A DNA stretch of 64,000 nt, taken from positions 2,542,001-2,606,000 of the forward strand of contig JASJZH010000006.1 in assembly GCA_037178975.1 (NCBI GenBank). Reading direction: 5' to 3'. Made by a program: the position numbers and the translations under genes. This document shows, piece after piece, positions 1 to 12,197 of the stretch. Below the pieces are notes generated by a model. It did not search any database and was not told the origin of the DNA. It saw nothing but the letters and a program-made list of their open reading frames with translations. Numbering within the stretch: position 1 is the stretch's first letter; every line of letters begins with the position of its first letter. The stretch is from Oscheius tipulae (Eukaryota; Nematoda; Chromadorea; Rhabditida; Rhabditidae).

Positions 1-45
1 CACTTTCTCACACTCGTTTTTATTTAACGATATCAAAGGCAATTC

Positions 46-612
46 CTAGATTGGGTCCCTTGCCGCTCTCATGGCTTGAACCCACTCATCGCCGCCCAAT
101 CTTGCCGCTCGCTTCCACGTTGCGGTGGCTTTTCCAATCCTCTCGAACGTACTCATCAGATCATCCTCCCATCTCATGCGTGGCCTTTCGATGACGCGTC
201 ACTGGTCCAAGGGTATCCATTCCGTCATGACTCTTGACCGTTTTGCCCCGTCTATCGCAGCAAATTTCCTTGCTCACTTCCAGATCCAGGATGTCAGGGA
301 GCTGGGTCATTCGCCGAAAATCTTCGTTATTTACGCGTTCGAGAAGAGTGAAGCCGAGCATTGCTCTTTCCTGTACTGCTGCCAGCTTCTTCAACTCATC
401 AGTTCGAAGGCTCCAAACTTCATAACCATACAGCAAACTTGGCACGATACAGGTCAGATAGACTCGCCTCTTCAACCTTGTTTGCACGGCCCTTGTTAAG
501 GAAGAGACGATGTCGATTAAATGCATCTCATGCAGCTCAGATCCTCTGGGACAACTCCTGGTTTTCTGCAGTGCATGTAACCGAACCTCCAAGATAGGTG
601 AAGTGCTCACTT
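46..612 (-). mobile_element. Decayed LINE (non-LTR retrotransposon) 3' end: reverse-transcriptase C-terminus
   Basis: Read on the minus strand, broken frames give the usual tail of a non-LTR reverse transcriptase: TYLGGSVT, then RRVYLTCIVPSLLYGYEVW, LRTDELKKLAAVQERAM, NNEDFRRMTQLPDILDL, and in another frame RMRWEDDLMSTFERIGKA ending in DPI and a stop at 46-48. The order matches the post-catalytic part of LINE proteins (LLYGSETW-like, ILGV-like, RRTGL-like and RW-D segments). At least two frameshifts and in-frame stops separate the pieces, so it is a dead 5'-truncated copy. The family cannot be named from this piece, and no target duplication was found. Confidence 0.75.
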
Positions 613-1218
613 CACACTATTCACACTCGATACACCTTGAACTTTACAAAAGCTTCAGTACGTGTGAAACGTTGCCAAATGTGTCATTCAGTCTACTCGA
701 CATCCCTATTTTCGAAATATGTGAAGGTCGGGTTCAGGTTAATCTTTTGAATTGTACGGGTTCGTTATGTGAACTATGTAGTCGGAGCCATACATCAAAA
801 GACTTATGCTTTTGAATCTAAATCCTGTCTTATTTGCGGTATTGAGACATGATTCACTTCTCTTGTGCATAAAGATCGAGGATCGAGGGACTGTCGAAGT
901 ACCTGACATACTCGAATAGGTTAAAGGACCAGAGTTGTTTATCGTTTCTAAAGAACATGACCCAAAGTTGGCCTCGGTGGATTATGATGTCTGTCTACGA
1001 CATATATTTCTATGAATCTCCAGCTAAGAAGGGGAAGTGAGCCGTCAGATCAAAGGATTTGCACGCATAGCTGCTCCGGGTTTGGAAAAGAGGAATTGTT
1101 AAGGAAATAACGCTAACGTTAAGCCATCTGAGTTGATATTATAGGCTATATTAAGGCTCAAGACATTTTTCTCATGCTCTCACATCTGCTAAATGAAGAA
1201 AAAAAACCGATAAAAGGA
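613..1218. other. Intergenic, nothing recognised
   Basis: About 600 bp between the LINE relic and the 3' end of the HINT3-like gene. I see no open frame with splice sites, tRNA or repeat here. Confidence 0.5.
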
Positions 1219-2058
1219 CTAACCTTCGAGTGGATCTTTGTGTCCAGCTTTCTCTTTAAGATCGGCGATAACTTCTTTAGTCGTCTTAAAAACCTTTCCA
1301 GGTCGGAATGTCAACAGTTTTGAGAAGAATGTCAGCTGAAAACAATGATTGGTTTTGGCTGAAAATTGCGAAAGAATAGTTTTAAGTCTTACTTTGTTAA
1401 TAGGGTACATAATGTGCATGTGGAGATGATTGATTCTGACCATTGGGGGCCAATGGAATCCCAATCTAAAAATCATTTCTTTTTTTCCTTGTTTTCACAA
1501 TGATATTTAGTTATGTAACATCAGTCCTTTGAATTAACAAGGTGAACCATTTTTTTCTAGAAAGACGAACAAAAGCTTGTTTCGCGTAAAGACGATGACA
1601 TCGGCATATTCGACTTTCGTATGTCGGTCGTCAATAGCCTTAAGTTCGAGAAGATTTTGCGAAATAGTTGTACGTGAATCACAAAGTGGAACGAACCTTA
1701 GCATATCTTCCACAATGTCAGCCTCTCCTTTGTTCTTCAGCTCTATTCTCAGGACTTCGCGACCCAGTTTCTCCATCTCTAGCACTACAATAACGATTGT
1801 TTGCGAGTGAACCTATTACAAAGTGCTTACAAAGTGGAAGATCAGCCGGCGTGAGATCAGTCGGCTTGCTGATGTGACTTCTACTGAGAACAAGATAGTG
1901 CTGATTCGTCTTCGGGTTGATATCTCTGATACAGACAGCCTAGAAGTAATAAGTGAATACTACCAAAAATAGCTCACATGATCCGATTGTTTCATCACAA
2001 CCTCTTTGTTTTCGTGGATTATCTCGCAGAATTTACATCCTTGCACGCCGGTCGTCAT
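1219..2058 (-). CDS. HIT-family adenosine 5'-monophosphoramidase, HINT3-like
   Basis: Five exons: 2058-1978, 1939-1831, 1784-1697, 1465-1393 and 1335-1219, giving 155 aa. The N-terminal CKFCEIIHEN has the paired cysteines of HINT3-type proteins. The middle (RDINPKTNQHYLVLSRSHI) matches the HIT core, and INHLHMHIM is the histidine-triad motif whose central His attacks the phosphoramidate. GFHWPPM before it is the HINT3-type G-F-H-x-P-P segment. These enzymes hydrolyse AMP-lysine and aminoacyl-AMP; HINT3 proteins are cytosolic or nuclear. The start codon lies five bases after a tttccag acceptor, as in trans-spliced nematode mRNAs. Length is close to the usual 150-180 aa. Assignment to HINT3 rather than aprataxin-like or HINT1 rests on the FHWPP and FLSKL-like (FFSKL) segments. 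Confidence 0.85.
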
Positions 2059-5000
2059 TTTTTCTGGAAAGAAGACAGTTATGAAAAGAGATAGGTCGGG
2101 AAGTAGGTAATCGCTCGAGTAAAGAGAGGGAGAGTTCGAGTGAAACCAGTTCTGGCTTTTGAACGATATCATGGGAATGAAATTGGATACAATCTGCGTG
2201 AGAGAGGGCAAAAGAGACGTTTCTACGGCTCTTGTTATGAATGAGAGTGCGTAAAATGATCACGTGGGTGAAAGTCAATGTTTGCCGATTTGTAGACAAA
2301 CGCAGGATCATTAAAATGGTCTGTGTCTACTTTTTATTCGGGTCGAAGTTGAAACAAATTCGATAAATAGCCAAGAACAAGAGGGAATGCGAGTTGAGCA
2401 CAGCTGTGTGAACCATAAAAAACATGAGAAGGTACTCCTGGGAACTAAGTCTACTCATGAAACATATTGAACATCGACCTTGTTAAAACATCCATTATGT
2501 GTAATAGAAGCCATGCAAATTCAAATTGTTCGACCTGAAAAACGGCCAAATGTTGAATAAAAATGCAATAAAATCGTGTTTTGGTTCAAACAAAATCTTG
2601 TTGAATGACTGTTCTAAGAAAGTCTTTCGAAAGTGCAACTAATGAAACAAAAAATGTAAATAGCGGGTGTGTTAGTCGAAAGATAGGCTTGCCGAAAATC
2701 GATGCCGACCCAGTAAACAACACGACCGGGCCGGTCAACATCTGACCAGCTATTATGCGCAGAAAGCCTGTCTAAGCGTGATCTAATGCAATTTAAGGCT
2801 CTCTTAGGCAAAGAATGAGGCTTTTTCAGGGTCTGATTTCGGAAGAAAGGCTTCTCATTACAGACTGAGTGAATTTCTTATCGAGATAGGGAGTCATAAG
2901 TTTGAGAGCGACAACAACTTATGACATGCTATTGAAATGAGCGTGGGTGAACAGCCTAGTTCGGAAAAGGCGCCATGACGACTGAGAAAAGCGCTGACTA
3001 ATCTTCAAAAGCAAAAAAATGAGCGTCAAAGTCATCGAACAAAGGGGTACATAGAAATATTTTAGATGCCTGATTTGAATTATTGAAAAGACCAAGGTGT
3101 CAGCCAGTCCGAGGGTACCAACTGTCGGGATACTCGCCTGTTAAACTGTCCGTCGGACTGAATCAGCTGGCGGACCCACTTTGGCAGAGCAATTGGCATT
3201 TACGTAAGCGACTGTCGCTGTCCACAAGAGCAGCGCCAAAAAGTCTCCTTCTTTCGATTTTGCGTCGGCAGCCATCAACACCCCCAAACTTCAGCTATAA
3301 TCAGCCTACGAAACTTCTAAAATATTTTGTCTTGCCATAAAAGTCTGTTCCGGCTACGTTAGAAGTCATCTGAACTTACTAAGACAGACCATTACAGCCT
3401 ATTGGAAGAGTCGTGCCTTTTAAAAATTTCCACACATACATAAAAAAGAATAGTCACAAAGGAGCATGCTAGATTGCTCTTCTATTCTGTACGTGACTAA
3501 AGTAACGGTTCGTGAAGGTGTCGGTCTTTACCCCCCAATTTGGTATTGTGCCGTTCATAACTGATATTGATAGTGTGCCGTGTGGAGCCAGGTCAGTGTC
3601 TCCGTGCGTAGTGCGTAAAACTTATGAAAAGTTTTCCACAGTACTCTATACTTTTAGCCCCCATCCAAACTCGATCGCGCATCTGTAAACTCGTTGTTGA
3701 TACCGGTCGTAAAGCGCACAGTAGCGAGCAAGGAGCCACGTGTTGAATCCCTGAACGAGGTGGCGACGAGCTCTTTTCGTGCGGCACATCTGTTTCGTTT
3801 TTACTTAATGCAAATGTCGCCCGGCGCGACCTTAACTATGCAGACCACTTGTCTTTTTCCCGCTATGTTTCTGAATAGCTCGACCAGTTCTATGAGAACG
3901 ATAGGTCATTTCAGCAACATCAAACTTTATGACTGTCCATCAGGTGAACTCCTCAAAAACGTGCTGTAACGAGGAGATCCACCTCACAGTTTATAGCTTG
4001 CTGTGAAAACATTTCTGCTCGTAATCTGACAGAAAATCTAACCCTTCTGTTTGTTATGTGTGTCCGGTCTCGACCTTATTCAGTCATTTATCCTCACGAC
4101 CTCAGTCAAATCCTCATCTTCGGAGGCCAGAATGCGATTATTTCGGACCGTCTGAATGACAGTTTTTGGCCAATTAGACGTTCGCAGTCTCTCAAGACGA
4201 CGATCACACTTCTCTTCATTTCTAAACTTACGTGTATGCGGATTCTCAAGATTTCGTTTCACAATCTTGTTCCCAAATAGAATGTGCTTTCGTTTTGAAA
4301 GCTAAATGCCATTTGCGCCGTTTTGTAGCGTGGGAAAGTTTCGGGAGTGTGACTCGTCGCCTGACCATCAACTCCAGGGAAGCGACTTGGCCAGCTGCCC
4401 TTACCGCCAACCATTAGTCTTTGCGGCATATGTTATATATGAGTTTCCTGTCGAATCCATTTCCTTCTCTCCTCGTGAACCATATCCCCCAATCTTTATT
4501 TGAAAAAGCAAGGGCACCTGTGTGGGCACGTGTTGTCCATCTGGAAGGTTTCTTCATGAATACTGTCATGGCAGCTGCATCATCCGTCCCGACCCGTTCT
4601 GATTCGTATCAAATCCGTAGCGCACTATTTCGTGTCAAAAAGTGCAGATGACTGTCCGTACAGAACAAGAACACCAGCTGGCTGTCAATTATCAGCCGAA
4701 GGTGGACGACGGACAGATGTCTTCCCGTTCTCTTTTCAAAATAGAAGTCAAAACTTTGACGTTGTGACGTATTGCAATCCTTCTTTTGTCTCTCTCCATG
4801 TTTGCAAACTCTTCCAAGGGTAATATGTCTCCCATTGCGCTAATAACCACTTCACTCCTACCTAGCTCAAAGGCGGCTCAGTCGAGTCAAGTGTTCACGA
4901 TACGTCCTCCTACTCTCTTTCTATTCAAAACTTTTTTTGCTTCTCTCCACATCCGCGTGCAGAAAAAATTTCGCGTACAGAGAGGATCAAAGAGGCCGCT

Positions 5001-7324
5001 TCCGAGTTGCATTTAGAACCTGTTGTATCCTTTCGGCAGATTTGAATAGCACCTCATACCGGAAGGGAAGAAGAGACTTGGAAACAACTTGCGAACAACA
5101 CTTGGCAACACTTTTTCTCACTTCTTTTGAAGCTTGCCGATGCACATACATATTTGTCTGCTAAGCGACAGATCACTTTTGCAAATATATCGGTATCGAG
5201 CCGATTGACACCTCTCGTCATCCTTTCTTGTTCATTGAGAAAAACTCTTCTTTGGCTTCTTTTACCTACCTAACTTTTGTAACTTTCTCAGAACATGATT
5301 CATCGTCTTACGTTTCTATAGAATAGGTTTAAATGTGTTGAACATCAGGTGGAAAATTGATAGGAAGGCGCAAAACTTGTTTTGATGGGCGATGTCTCTT
5401 GTTACCAAACTCATTGCTCTATTGAGAGTTAGTTGCTCAAAGCAGGTGCTCGTACGGTGTTGATATGAACCTGCGCACAGTTGGCTTGCCCGCAAGGAAC
5501 GGCGGTCTATCTCTTTGGCTCAATGAAGTATGTCCCAAGAGCAATGAGGTTAATTGCAAGAGACCCCTCTACCATCCCTAAGCCCCTTCTCTCTTTCCTA
5601 ACCTCTTATAATGTTCAGAGCCATCATACTTGAGCTTCTTTACAGTGTGAATTCTGTAGCACTTGACTGGCCTCTTAATGAGGCTTACTGTTTGCTAAAA
5701 TTGTAGGTATTAGGCGCGAATCATCGACTAATTAGCGGGCAGGTGGGCATTTGCTGCTGCTCCTTCTCCTTACGCAACTGTAGACCCGAAAGACTCTCCC
5801 GCTGTGGATACTACAGCAGAACCACCTGCTTTAGCTCTAACCAATAAGGTCATCAAGTGTATCAAAGACTTTGCCAGTGGCTCTCTCTATCTATCATCAA
5901 TATTGTGATTGGATTACGGTAGTCGACGTTTTGCGGGTCGCTCCGTATCTAAACTTGGTTCACCTTTTGAAAAAGGGCTAATCTGCTTTCGCGCATAATC
6001 CTTTTGTACTCCACAGCAATGCCTCTCGCAACTTCTTCGCAAAAAAAAAGTTCTCAATGAAACCTTCAAAAACTCCTGTAATCCAATTAATGCCGTTGCG
6101 TCATAACCACTGTCAGCGGCTGAGGTATTTCTTTCTCGTCAGCGGCACCACAAAGATATATCGATGGACAGTCGCCAATCCCCGCGGTGCTGCCGGCTTT
6201 CTTATCTCGTCACGTATGTACCGTAGCATGAGCGGCACCGAATAATCCAGTGTAATCCATTTAACGTAACTGACAACACCATAGCTCGCGACATTAGATT
6301 TTTATCGTCTCCCATTGGCCGATTTCAGTGCTAGCCGTCAATCGGATTTCTAGATATGGGGGATAACGGGAACGTAGGGTTAATCAGGAGAATACTAGTT
6401 ATTTTCAGGTCACAGAGAATAGTGCAGATGGGAATTGTTCGAAGCTTAAAACGGTTCTTATTGTGCCACTTGCTACGGAGTGTAGGCTCGGCAGGGTTTA
6501 AGAAAAGGGGAAAGGTTTGGCAGAAGAACAGCCTATCACTTTTAACTAATTGCCCATTCACGAAAGAGCTGAAGCTCAAGACCTTGAATGTGAGCATAGA
6601 AATGTAGAGCCTGGTTTCATATATTCCCATCCAAAGGTTCATCGTCTCATGTTTCACAAGCCACGTAGTGAACTGCAAAATGGTTCAAGAAAATATGATA
6701 CACATGCATCTTACTCTTTTCAAACAATATCATCAGAGCCGAGAGACTCCTATAATGCTGGTGTATAGGCAACGTCAAGCTCCTAGAACAGGAAAAATAC
6801 TGATACTAGAGGTTTACGGTCTTGGACAAGAGCTTGTATGCAAATGTCCTTGGCTCTTTAGCTACTTTCGTTGAATGCTGGAGCAATAGCTTATGCTAAT
6901 TAGTGGTTCCATGACGGTTTTCTCCTCTCTCTCTCGCGCGCCCTCCGCCCCCTTCGTCTCTCTTGGTAGTCTAAAGGGCGGGGCTACTTCACCTTCCGTT
7001 CCACCACACTGTATCTTCCCATATTCAGTTCTCAGCAACGTTTCCTTCGCAAAATTCCAATATCGCTTTTACTTTTACTACCTATTTTACTGCCAGAGTC
7101 GTCTTTACAATTCCAAAGAAGCGTTATTCTGTGTTTTTTACGGCTGATTCCTTATGTTTGAGATTTGCCTCACAACAATCGTAAATAGGAATTTCATTGA
7201 TTTCTTTTCCCACTTTCTTTGAAAAGCCCTTTTTTGTGGGCTCCTCAAAACACATTTTCAGACTCAACTGCAGATTGGTGTTAGCGTCTAGCCTCAATAC
7301 TCATATCCACATTTTAATCCTGCG
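2059..7324. other. Long intergenic region upstream of the DSL ligand gene
   Basis: About 5.3 kb between the divergently placed HINT3-like and DSL genes. Short open frames occur on both strands, but none has convincing splice junctions, composition or motifs. A short inverted pair (CAGTCCGA near 3110 and TCGGACTG near 3152) may form a weak hairpin. The right end carries the CT-rich/GC-box block annotated separately. The region most likely holds cis-regulatory DNA for the Notch ligand, by position only. Confidence 0.4.
6921..6984 (+). promoter_or_regulatory. CT-run plus GC-box promoter-like block upstream of the DSL gene
   Basis: A pyrimidine run (6921-6935) is followed by CCTCCGCCCCC (6942-6952) and a perfect Sp1/KLF-type GC box GGGCGGGGC (6976-6984), 340-400 bp before the DSL ATG. 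The same CT run plus CTCCGCCCC pairing occurs in sense orientation just upstream of flp-34. Call by motif only. Confidence 0.35.
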
Positions 7325-10300
7325 ATGTCACGGGCAGTGCTACTGTCTTTGCTTCTTCTCCTCAGCCTAACATTTACAGTATGCTCGTTTCATTGTTCCC
7401 ACACCTGTTTCTGTTTTCAGGCGAAAGCGTTAGGGATCCTGGAACTCAAACTGAACTCTCGACAGCCTGAACGGTTGTACGTGTGCATTGGTCCCGACTG
7501 TCTTCTTGGAAAACGCTACGTCTACTTGGAAGCAGGACAAACCTCGACGGTCATGTTCAACATTAGCGGTGGAGGATGGCAGAAGAATGCTCAGATCTCC
7601 TTGAGAATGACTACCAATCAGAGCAGAGATACGGGTAGGTTATCCATTTTTACCACCTTACCTCATGTTTCCGGTCTTGGTCGTAAACTATCTTTTGTGT
7701 TAGTAGCGCCGCGCGTACCAGATAATATCAATGCATCTGCCTTTTATGACTTTTCTTTCTTGGATCCATCTGTCTCGTCAAACTCTTGACTTGAAAATTA
7801 TTGCAATTCAGTGTTTGTGTCATAAAGTATTAGCTAATAGGCTCTTGCGCCTGACCCGCTAATGCGAGCACCTTGGTAATTTGAGGCTGCTAATCGACAG
7901 AATCTGCCATATACCGAAGAAAAAAATCGATCATTACCTTAAGACGCTTATCATTGAGGCCACCCGTGTTCTGCTAAGTGATAATCTTGTTAATGCAAAT
8001 ACGGGGCACGAGCCATGACACGGGTCGTCTTTTATCAGCAACATTTACGGCAAAAAGCAGCTACTGAGGGTAATAACAGTCTCGATTCTAGAAGAAGCTT
8101 CCAATATGAACTGGAATGGATGCATTGTCAGTGGAGACGACTGGACAACCATCCAGACAAGACCAGTTCATGTGTTGATGCGCTACGTGTGTGCTGAAAA
8201 CGTCTTCGGGCCACAGTGCAAAGTTTTCTGCCAACCTTCGTCTGGATTCACTGGCCACTATACCTGTGACTCTCGAGGAGAAAGAATCTGCAACCATGGC
8301 TGGACTGGAATTCATTGCACAAAACGTGAGTAAAAAGCTGTTTGAAATCTAGATAAATAGGTCACACCTCAAAACAAACAGATGGGACCGCACCTGTGCA
8401 CAGTTGACCAATGTTGTGATTTTTCTGAAGGGGGCAGGTTAATAGGTTCACCTTCCTTGGGCAACCATACATTGTCATTGCTCAGTCAACCTGACTGGCT
8501 TTGTTTCGGCCCTCGCTTAATTACTGTATACCATTCTGACCGGCGCCGACAAAGAGACTGTCCCCCGGATAGTCTCCAGCAGAGAAAGTCAGCGGTTTTT
8601 TGCCTGTAGGGGGGAGAAATCAACATATTGTTCGAATCGGAACTGCCTCTAATGGCTCGTCGACACCCCATTGGGGCCAGCTGGCTGCTTTGAAATGCCG
8701 CGCCCACCTGCGCGACTTCACAGAGATAAAATGGGTTGTATTCACATGTCTGGAGAGGATTCAAACTTTTTTTCATCATGAAAAACATACAGAAACTGTA
8801 ATTACAGCGGACTGTCCTTCCGGCTGTGGCAATGGCACCTGCGTCTCTCCTGGCATCTGCAGATGTCAGTTCGGTTTCAAGGGCAGCAGCTGTCAAGAGG
8901 TTCGTTGATATTCCGGCATCTAGCAAATGAATATTAAGTGTATGCCACATCGAGACTGTCAGCACGGTATCTGCGTGGACAACACTCCCGGCACCTGCCG
9001 ATGCAAGAACAACTGGAGCGGACAGAACTGTGACAAGACCAAAGACTACTGCTCGGCCTACAATCCCTGTAGGAATGGAGGAATCTGTTCTAACACCAAG
9101 ATTGGATCTTCTACAAACTTCTTCTGCCAATGTCCAAATGGTTACAGCGGCCCTCATTGCGAGAAAAGCAGCCTCGAACACATCTGCAACAATGGAAACG
9201 TCTGTCACAACGGTAAGTGAGCCAGTGGGACTTCAGTACCATCTGTCCTAGTACAAGGGACCGCATTGTGATGGTAATCATGCAGCGCATTTGGGGAGGT
9301 CTGATTTATGTTCCGGTCGCGTAGGGCAGTACTCTCAATTGGGAGGGCGCAGAGACAAAATGTCTCAAGAGAGCTGCATTAGCCTTGAGGTTAATGTGCT
9401 CCTACGGAGAGAAAGAGAGAGAGATAACAACACGGGACAGTCTGAATGCCGGTAAAAAGACAAGAGACTCCCATTATTTAACCTGTCACAAGATCTAATC
9501 ATTCTTTTTTAGGTGGAAAATGTCTGAGAGTAAACAACGTCACCCGCTGTGAGTGTCTTTCCGGCTATTCTGGCCCCAACTGTGAGATCAAGAAGGGCTC
9601 CCCGATCTGCCAACTCGACACTTGCAGGTACTTTACTTTTGTAGTATTACTAACAAACACAACCCTCCAGGAATGGTGGCACCTGTCGCGTGATCGATGG
9701 AGAAACCAAGTGTATCTGTCCGTCTTGCTTCGGCGGCTCTCGATGCGAATTGGCCATGTGTGCGTCCAATGCTACCGTATTCTTAGGCGGTTCGTCATCT
9801 TCGTCAGCGAAAACTGCCGAAACACTCGCTTTGGGTGAGTTTTATATTCTATGCGACTTTAATATGATAACGAGCAACAGATTGATCATGTCTTTTTTCA
9901 GGTGTCTGTCTTGTTCTGGCTGTAGTCGGTGCTATCCTTCTCGGCTACTACCTCTTCTACAGAAAAGTCAAAAATCTCGTCTTGGTCAACGCTATGATGA
10001 CAGAAACCTCTAGAGACGACCTGGAACCAGAAAAGTCTACATCGAGTCGAGCTCCAGAATACAAAGTAAGTTTCACGTCCTACGGTAGTTTTTCTATCGG
10101 GCGGTGGTCTTCCACTGAGCGTAGAAAGACCTCCGCGGGAGATTCTTTTCGGCGTTTTCCAATCACACACTATCAATCTTACGTCAATTTGGTACACGGC
10201 TGACCTTTCCTAATTTTCCTCCTTTTTAGATATGTTCGCGGTCTTCTTTTGAAGCGCCACCGCCTTATTCATCAACACTGGTCGATGAGACACCTCAACC

Positions 10301-10394
10301 TCTACCCTACAAGTACACAACATTATCATTGGCGGAAACAAGATTCTCTGGAAAACTGAAGAGACTCTCCTCTTCGGAAGGTGTTGTTGTCTGA
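7325..10394 (+). CDS. DSL-domain Notch ligand (Delta/LAG-2/APX-1 type), single-pass membrane protein
   Basis: Nine exons: 7325-7378, 7421-7634, 8092-8325, 8808-8899, 8939-9212, 9513-9627, 9671-9834, 9902-10065 and 10230-10394, giving 491 aa. In order: signal peptide (1-18); a C2-like N-terminal region; a DSL domain (C123 to C165, six cysteines, ending NHGWTGIHC) that docks on LIN-12/GLP-1-type Notch receptors; five EGF repeats to about residue 355; a transmembrane helix around 381-402; and an 89-residue cytoplasmic tail with an APPPY motif (PPxY, 447-450), which could bind WW-domain E3 ligases that drive ligand endocytosis. Intron 4 uses an unusual attaag acceptor; the only alternative would be a 24-nt intron. 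Introns 2 and 3 are about 460-480 nt and hold nothing recognisable. C. elegans LAG-2 has fewer EGF repeats; APX-1 is closer in build. Confidence 0.88.
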
Positions 10395-11338
10395 GTCGTT
10401 CGGCTTCTTTTCATTCGTTGATCTCTTCGCTGTTGTCATGGCCCCCCTTCTTCCCCCAGCTGTTTCTTTTTTTTCTCGGTGCATCAGTAAGCGTGTGTCT
10501 CTGTAATTTATTGCTTTAAGTTCAATATTTATGTGCAATCCGTTAGTTCAAACTGTCTCGAGCACCCGATTGTCTTTAAGTGCCTTCCCCCCTTTTAGAG
10601 AAATTACCAAATATGGGTACTGTCAGCCGATGTCTGATGTTGTTAGAGCTGCACACATGCTTGTACATATCATAGCAAACTGTAGATTGTTCATAATAAA
10701 AGCTAATAGGTTTTACTTCTTGTATTAAAAATAATTCAGCAAGACATACATCAAACATCGTCCTCGAAAATACTTTTTCCTATTAAAATGTAGGGCTACT
10801 CAACTGCTCGATTGAGAAGGATTACAAAGTTACATTACGCAATTTAAAACGAAAAGGAAAAGGGCTGGACCAACAGCGGCAAACCTTTTGTAGGTCGCTA
10901 CAGTTCAGCTGTGCTTGTTTATGCAAATTGCACCTTCTCGTATACCGTGCCGCCGTCTGCAAATACCAGGTAATAAGCGAATAAATCATCTCATCAATTC
11001 GGAACTAAATGTGTATATATTTATTAACTTATGTAGTCATACCGCAGAGGGAAACGATCTTATGAAGGCGTTGATTGTATAGGTGACAGCGTGGAGTCGG
11101 AACCGAAAGAAAAAAGTGCTAGGACTAATCTCCCTCAAGGACTCGAATTTTCAGAGGATCTAAAAGAGGACAGGCTTTGGAATGAGTTAAGTCACGTACC
11201 CTAAACTCGTCAAACTTGACAAAACATAAATTTTCACAAAAATAGATGAGACGATTGTTCCTACGATGACTGTGCTGGCGGGCATGAGTCGGCAGCTCGG
11301 AAGACGTGCACCGTCGCACCATTCTTCCAAAAGCAGCC
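10395..11338. other. Intergenic, nothing recognised
   Basis: About 0.94 kb between the DSL stop and the myosin light chain start. An aataaa at 10697 may be the DSL polyadenylation signal. No other gene or repeat seen. Confidence 0.5.
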
Positions 11339-11903
11339 ATGAGCCACCAGCAGCAGTTAGCCGAAGAAATTGCCGATTGTTTTCACTTTTACGATAACCG
11401 TGGAGACAAGAAGATTTCCGCACAGCAGGTACGCACGATTTGGATTCAATGACCGCCCATTATAGATTGGTAGTGCCCTTCGTTCCATGAATCTCACTCC
11501 GACGGAGGCTCTTGTTCAAAAAATGACCCAACAATGGGCTGCCAACCCAGGTTTGATTAATTTCGTTCCCGGAGCGAGGTTTTTTTAGAAGCTCGAATCT
11601 CTATAGAAGAGTTCACACCCATTTACCACAACGTCAAGAAGGAGATCGGTCCTCAGCCAAGCGTCAATGTTTATCTGGTAGTTTACAGGCATAAAATAGT
11701 AGTTACATTGCGTTTAGACTTTACTTCAGTACTTTGATCGAGACCAGAACGGATGGATTACTATCCCCGACTTGCGTATAATGTTGCAGAACGCTGGGGA
11801 GAAGTTGACTCCTCAAGAGGTGGACAGTCTCACCTTCGGATTGGACGACGGAGAGGGCAAGATCCGAATTGAGGACCTGGTCAAGCACATCATGTCTCTT
11901 TGA
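11339..11903 (+). CDS. Essential (alkali) myosin light chain, calmodulin-like EF-hand protein
   Basis: Four exons: 11339-11428, 11466-11550, 11589-11677 and 11730-11903, giving 145 aa, the usual size of an essential light chain. The N-lobe loop (FYDNRGDKKISAQQ) is degenerate. The third loop, DRDQNGWITIPD, keeps the Asp/Asn positions but has Asp instead of Glu at position 12, so calcium binding is doubtful, as in most essential light chains. The C-terminus LQNAGEKLTPQEV...EDLVKHIMSL matches the family's typical ending (VKHIMS). It wraps the first IQ motif of a myosin heavy chain neck; which myosin cannot be told. The introns are 37, 38 and 52 nt. Confidence 0.85.
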
Positions 11904-12197
11904 AGTGCCTATTTCTGCCATTTTCTACTATCCATTGCTTCATATCGTTGTTTGCGATAAATTTAACAATGATAACTAACCAAAACTCGCAGCTAGACAG
12001 ATTGAATAGGCGCAACAGTGTTTTTGTTTTGGATCTGAATCGAAGTAGGCCTCGTCTTTCAATTCTCAGCTGGTCGGGGGGCCCCCTTTCGCAAATGGGC
12101 TGGTCCCCACCAATTTTAATCCCCTCGGGGGCTGAGTCAGCGCTTTGTCTGATACAATCTCTATATTCTCCTATACACGACTGCCATTAGAGCTTAA

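Noticed and set aside
8486-9208. 240-codon open frame on the minus strand
   Set aside because: It is antisense to the EGF repeats of the DSL ligand, whose cysteine-rich coding keeps the opposite strand open. The plus-strand reading is clearly the real one.
9411-9432. GA-rich simple repeat as a microsatellite
   Set aside because: Too short and imperfect, inside an intron; no more than low-complexity sequence.
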